Origin: Leptospira biflexa serovar Patoc strain 'Patoc 1 (Paris)'
GTDB lineage: Bacteria; Spirochaetota; Leptospiria; Leptospirales; Leptospiraceae
Assembly (NCBI RefSeq): GCF_000017685.1
Contig: NC_010602.1
Location: forward strand, 3,359,001 to 3,423,000
Direction of reading: 5' to 3'
Length of the DNA: 64,000 nucleotides
Part shown: in pieces, positions 63,096 to 64,000 of the stretch
How positions within the stretch are numbered: the first letter of the stretch is position 1
Layout of the letters: every line of letters begins with the position of its first letter
Made by a program: the position numbers and the translations under genes
Notes under the pieces: model-generated
Database searches by the model: none
What the model was told of the DNA's origin: nothing
What the model saw: only the letters and a program-made list of their open reading frames with translations

Positions 63096-64000
63096 GATTG
63101 TTTTCATCCTATCCCTATTTGTTGTTTCGATCACTTCCATTGGTGCAAGGCCAGGGATGGGGAATTCTTATCGATCTTCCAGCTCGAGTTCAAGTAGTAG
63201 TAGTCGATCATCCTACTCAAGTTACAAACCTTCTGCCTCTAGTTCCTCCACATCAAAATCCTCTAGTGCAACAAGTTCTTATTCAACTCGTAGCGCTCCC
63301 GAGCCAACTTCCTATTTTGAATCAACAAACCATCAAATCTTGGTTCAGTTTTTTGCTGATGGGAGTGCTGAAGTAAAAGAAAACTTTCGTATCAAAAAAG
63401 ACCAATCTAAAATCGGAATCAGAAGGTCTTCTTTCTTAATTCATAGAGAATCCGAGATCTCAGATTTGAGAGTTTCTCCAGATTCATTATTATCTTCGCA
63501 TAACTCGGGTATCATTACGATTTTTTGGCCGAATAGTGATCCAAATCCAGAAATGGACATCAGCCTAAATTACCGGATCCAAGAAGCTTATTTTCGTTTA
63601 GGTGGACTTTCTCTTATCAACTGGCGATTCTCGAAAACAAGTCATTCTTCCACTCCATTTGTTTTGGATTTACAATGGGAACCAAATTCCTTCTCGAACG
63701 AATTCAGGATCCAAGAAGAAATTTTTAATTCTTCGTTCTCCGAATATGAAAGAAAGGACATTCCCGTTCCAACAAGCGAGAAACAATTCCAATACCATCA
63801 GTCTGGCAATGTGGAAAGTAATGGGCTCGTGATCACTGATGTCCTGAATTGGGAGAAAGAAGCTAATCAAATCTCCAAAAACAATTCAAGTTCTGAATCA
63901 CCGAATCACACATATACCTTACATCAAACAGTGACACTTAAAGACAATGGAGTTCATTTTTACCAATCAAAGATCCAAATTTCAAAGGAGAATCCAAATC
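63088..64000 (+). CDS. Exported serine-rich DUF2207-like protein (3' end outside window)
   Basis: Frame open from the TTG at 63088 to the window end (304 codons, no stop). Signal peptide LKIVFILSLFVVSITSIGA. Then a ~60-residue Ser/Tyr-rich low-complexity stretch encoded largely by AGT/TCC/TCA codons. From about residue 80 it resembles the outside domain of DUF2207 membrane proteins (ILVQFFADGSAEVKENFRI, MDISLNYRIQEAYF, FVLDLQWEPNSF). Overlaps the TerB-like gene by 8 bases, so coexpression is expected. Membrane segments, if any, lie beyond the window. Confidence 0.65.
   Translation, partial: MLKIVFILSLFVVSITSIGARPGMGNSYRSSSSSSSSSSRSSYSSYKPSASSSSTSKSSSATSSYSTRSAPEPTSYFESTNHQILVQFFADGSAEVKENFRIKKDQSKIGIRRSSFLIHRESEISDLRVSPDSLLSSHNSGIITIFWPNSDPNPEMDISLNYRIQEAYFRLGGLSLINWRFSKTSHSSTPFVLDLQWEPNSFSNEFRIQEEIFNSSFSEYERKDIPVPTSEKQFQYHQSGNVESNGLVITDVLNWEKEANQISKNNSSSESPNHTYTLHQTVTLKDNGVHFYQSKIQISKENPN

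Noticed and set aside
63175..63300. AGT/TCC/TCA repeats looking like a short repeat array
   Set aside because: They encode a serine-rich linker; units are irregular with no spacers, so not a CRISPR or tandem-repeat array.
63098..63376. 92-aa reading frame at the start of the serine-rich gene
   Set aside because: It is a shifted shadow of the longer frame from 63088, which has a signal peptide, a family-like domain and no stop to the window end.

Overview
The window looks like the chromosome of a spirochaete of the genus Leptospira, quite possibly a free-living (saprophytic) species. The DNA is AT-rich and very densely coded, with no gene-free stretch over 300 bases. Lipoproteins have loose spirochaete-type lipoboxes, TTG and GTG starts are common, and the signalling proteins are of typical leptospiral kinds (SpoIIE-type PP2C phosphatases with TPR or 7TMR-DISM modules, a soluble CZB chemoreceptor, a CheC-type phosphatase, a hybrid histidine kinase, a membrane nucleotide cyclase). 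ThyX, type III pantothenate kinase and a BirA without a DNA-binding domain also fit. The species call is inference. I saw no rRNA, tRNA, CRISPR array, insertion sequence or prophage.

Layout. 1-9 kb: PP2C-TPR phosphatase (5' end off the window), chemoreceptor, DUF2147 protein, dCTP deaminase with an enoyl-CoA hydratase, a TIG lipoprotein, an unknown 493-aa protein, a VOC protein, and a lipoprotein gene apparently split by an in-frame TAA. 9-16 kb: MFS exporter and SDR diverging around a TetR-like palindrome, aminotransferase, patatin, DUF898 plus M48 peptidase. 15.8-21 kb: a surface-sugar block (NDP-sugar epimerase, unknown protein, three family-4 glycosyltransferases). 21-24 kb: telA, an XpaC-like gene and an inositol-monophosphatase gene. 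24-33 kb: a degenerate tyrosine-recombinase-like protein, STAS protein, GT-C glycosyltransferase, birA-coaX, SDR, metF, MORN lipoprotein, and a response regulator/CheC/hybrid kinase operon. 33-38 kb: kexin-like subtilase followed by a separate propeptide-like gene, prfA, EcsC-like protein and a lipoprotein. 38-45.5 kb: a tightly coupled six-gene operon of unknown function (secreted protein, rhomboid protease, zinc-type dehydrogenase, adenosylhomocysteinase-like protein, Nudix, cysteine-free nitrilase-like protein). 45.6-54 kb: HEAT-like protein, zinc alcohol dehydrogenase, 7TMR-DISM phosphatase, nitronate monooxygenase, and a FecR-CXXCH/outer-membrane/DsbD-type operon. 54-64 kb: thyX, a GAF-like/alpha-beta hydrolase, small SRPBCC and NTF2 proteins, a metG-cyclase-HisI-like-rhodanese operon, a TerB-like protein, and a serine-rich protein that runs off the window.

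Most interesting candidates: (1) the operon at 38.5-45.5 kb, which couples an adenosylhomocysteinase-like protein to a dehydrogenase, a Nudix enzyme and a nitrilase-fold pseudoenzyme; (2) a subtilase that lacks its prodomain next to a stand-alone prodomain-like gene; (3) a HisI-like protein whose metal motif is lost from its normal place while a look-alike sits in an N-terminal extension; (4) a tyrosine-recombinase fold lacking its catalytic tyrosine; (5) a FecR-domain protein carrying a c-type haem motif next to a CcdA/DsbD-type protein.
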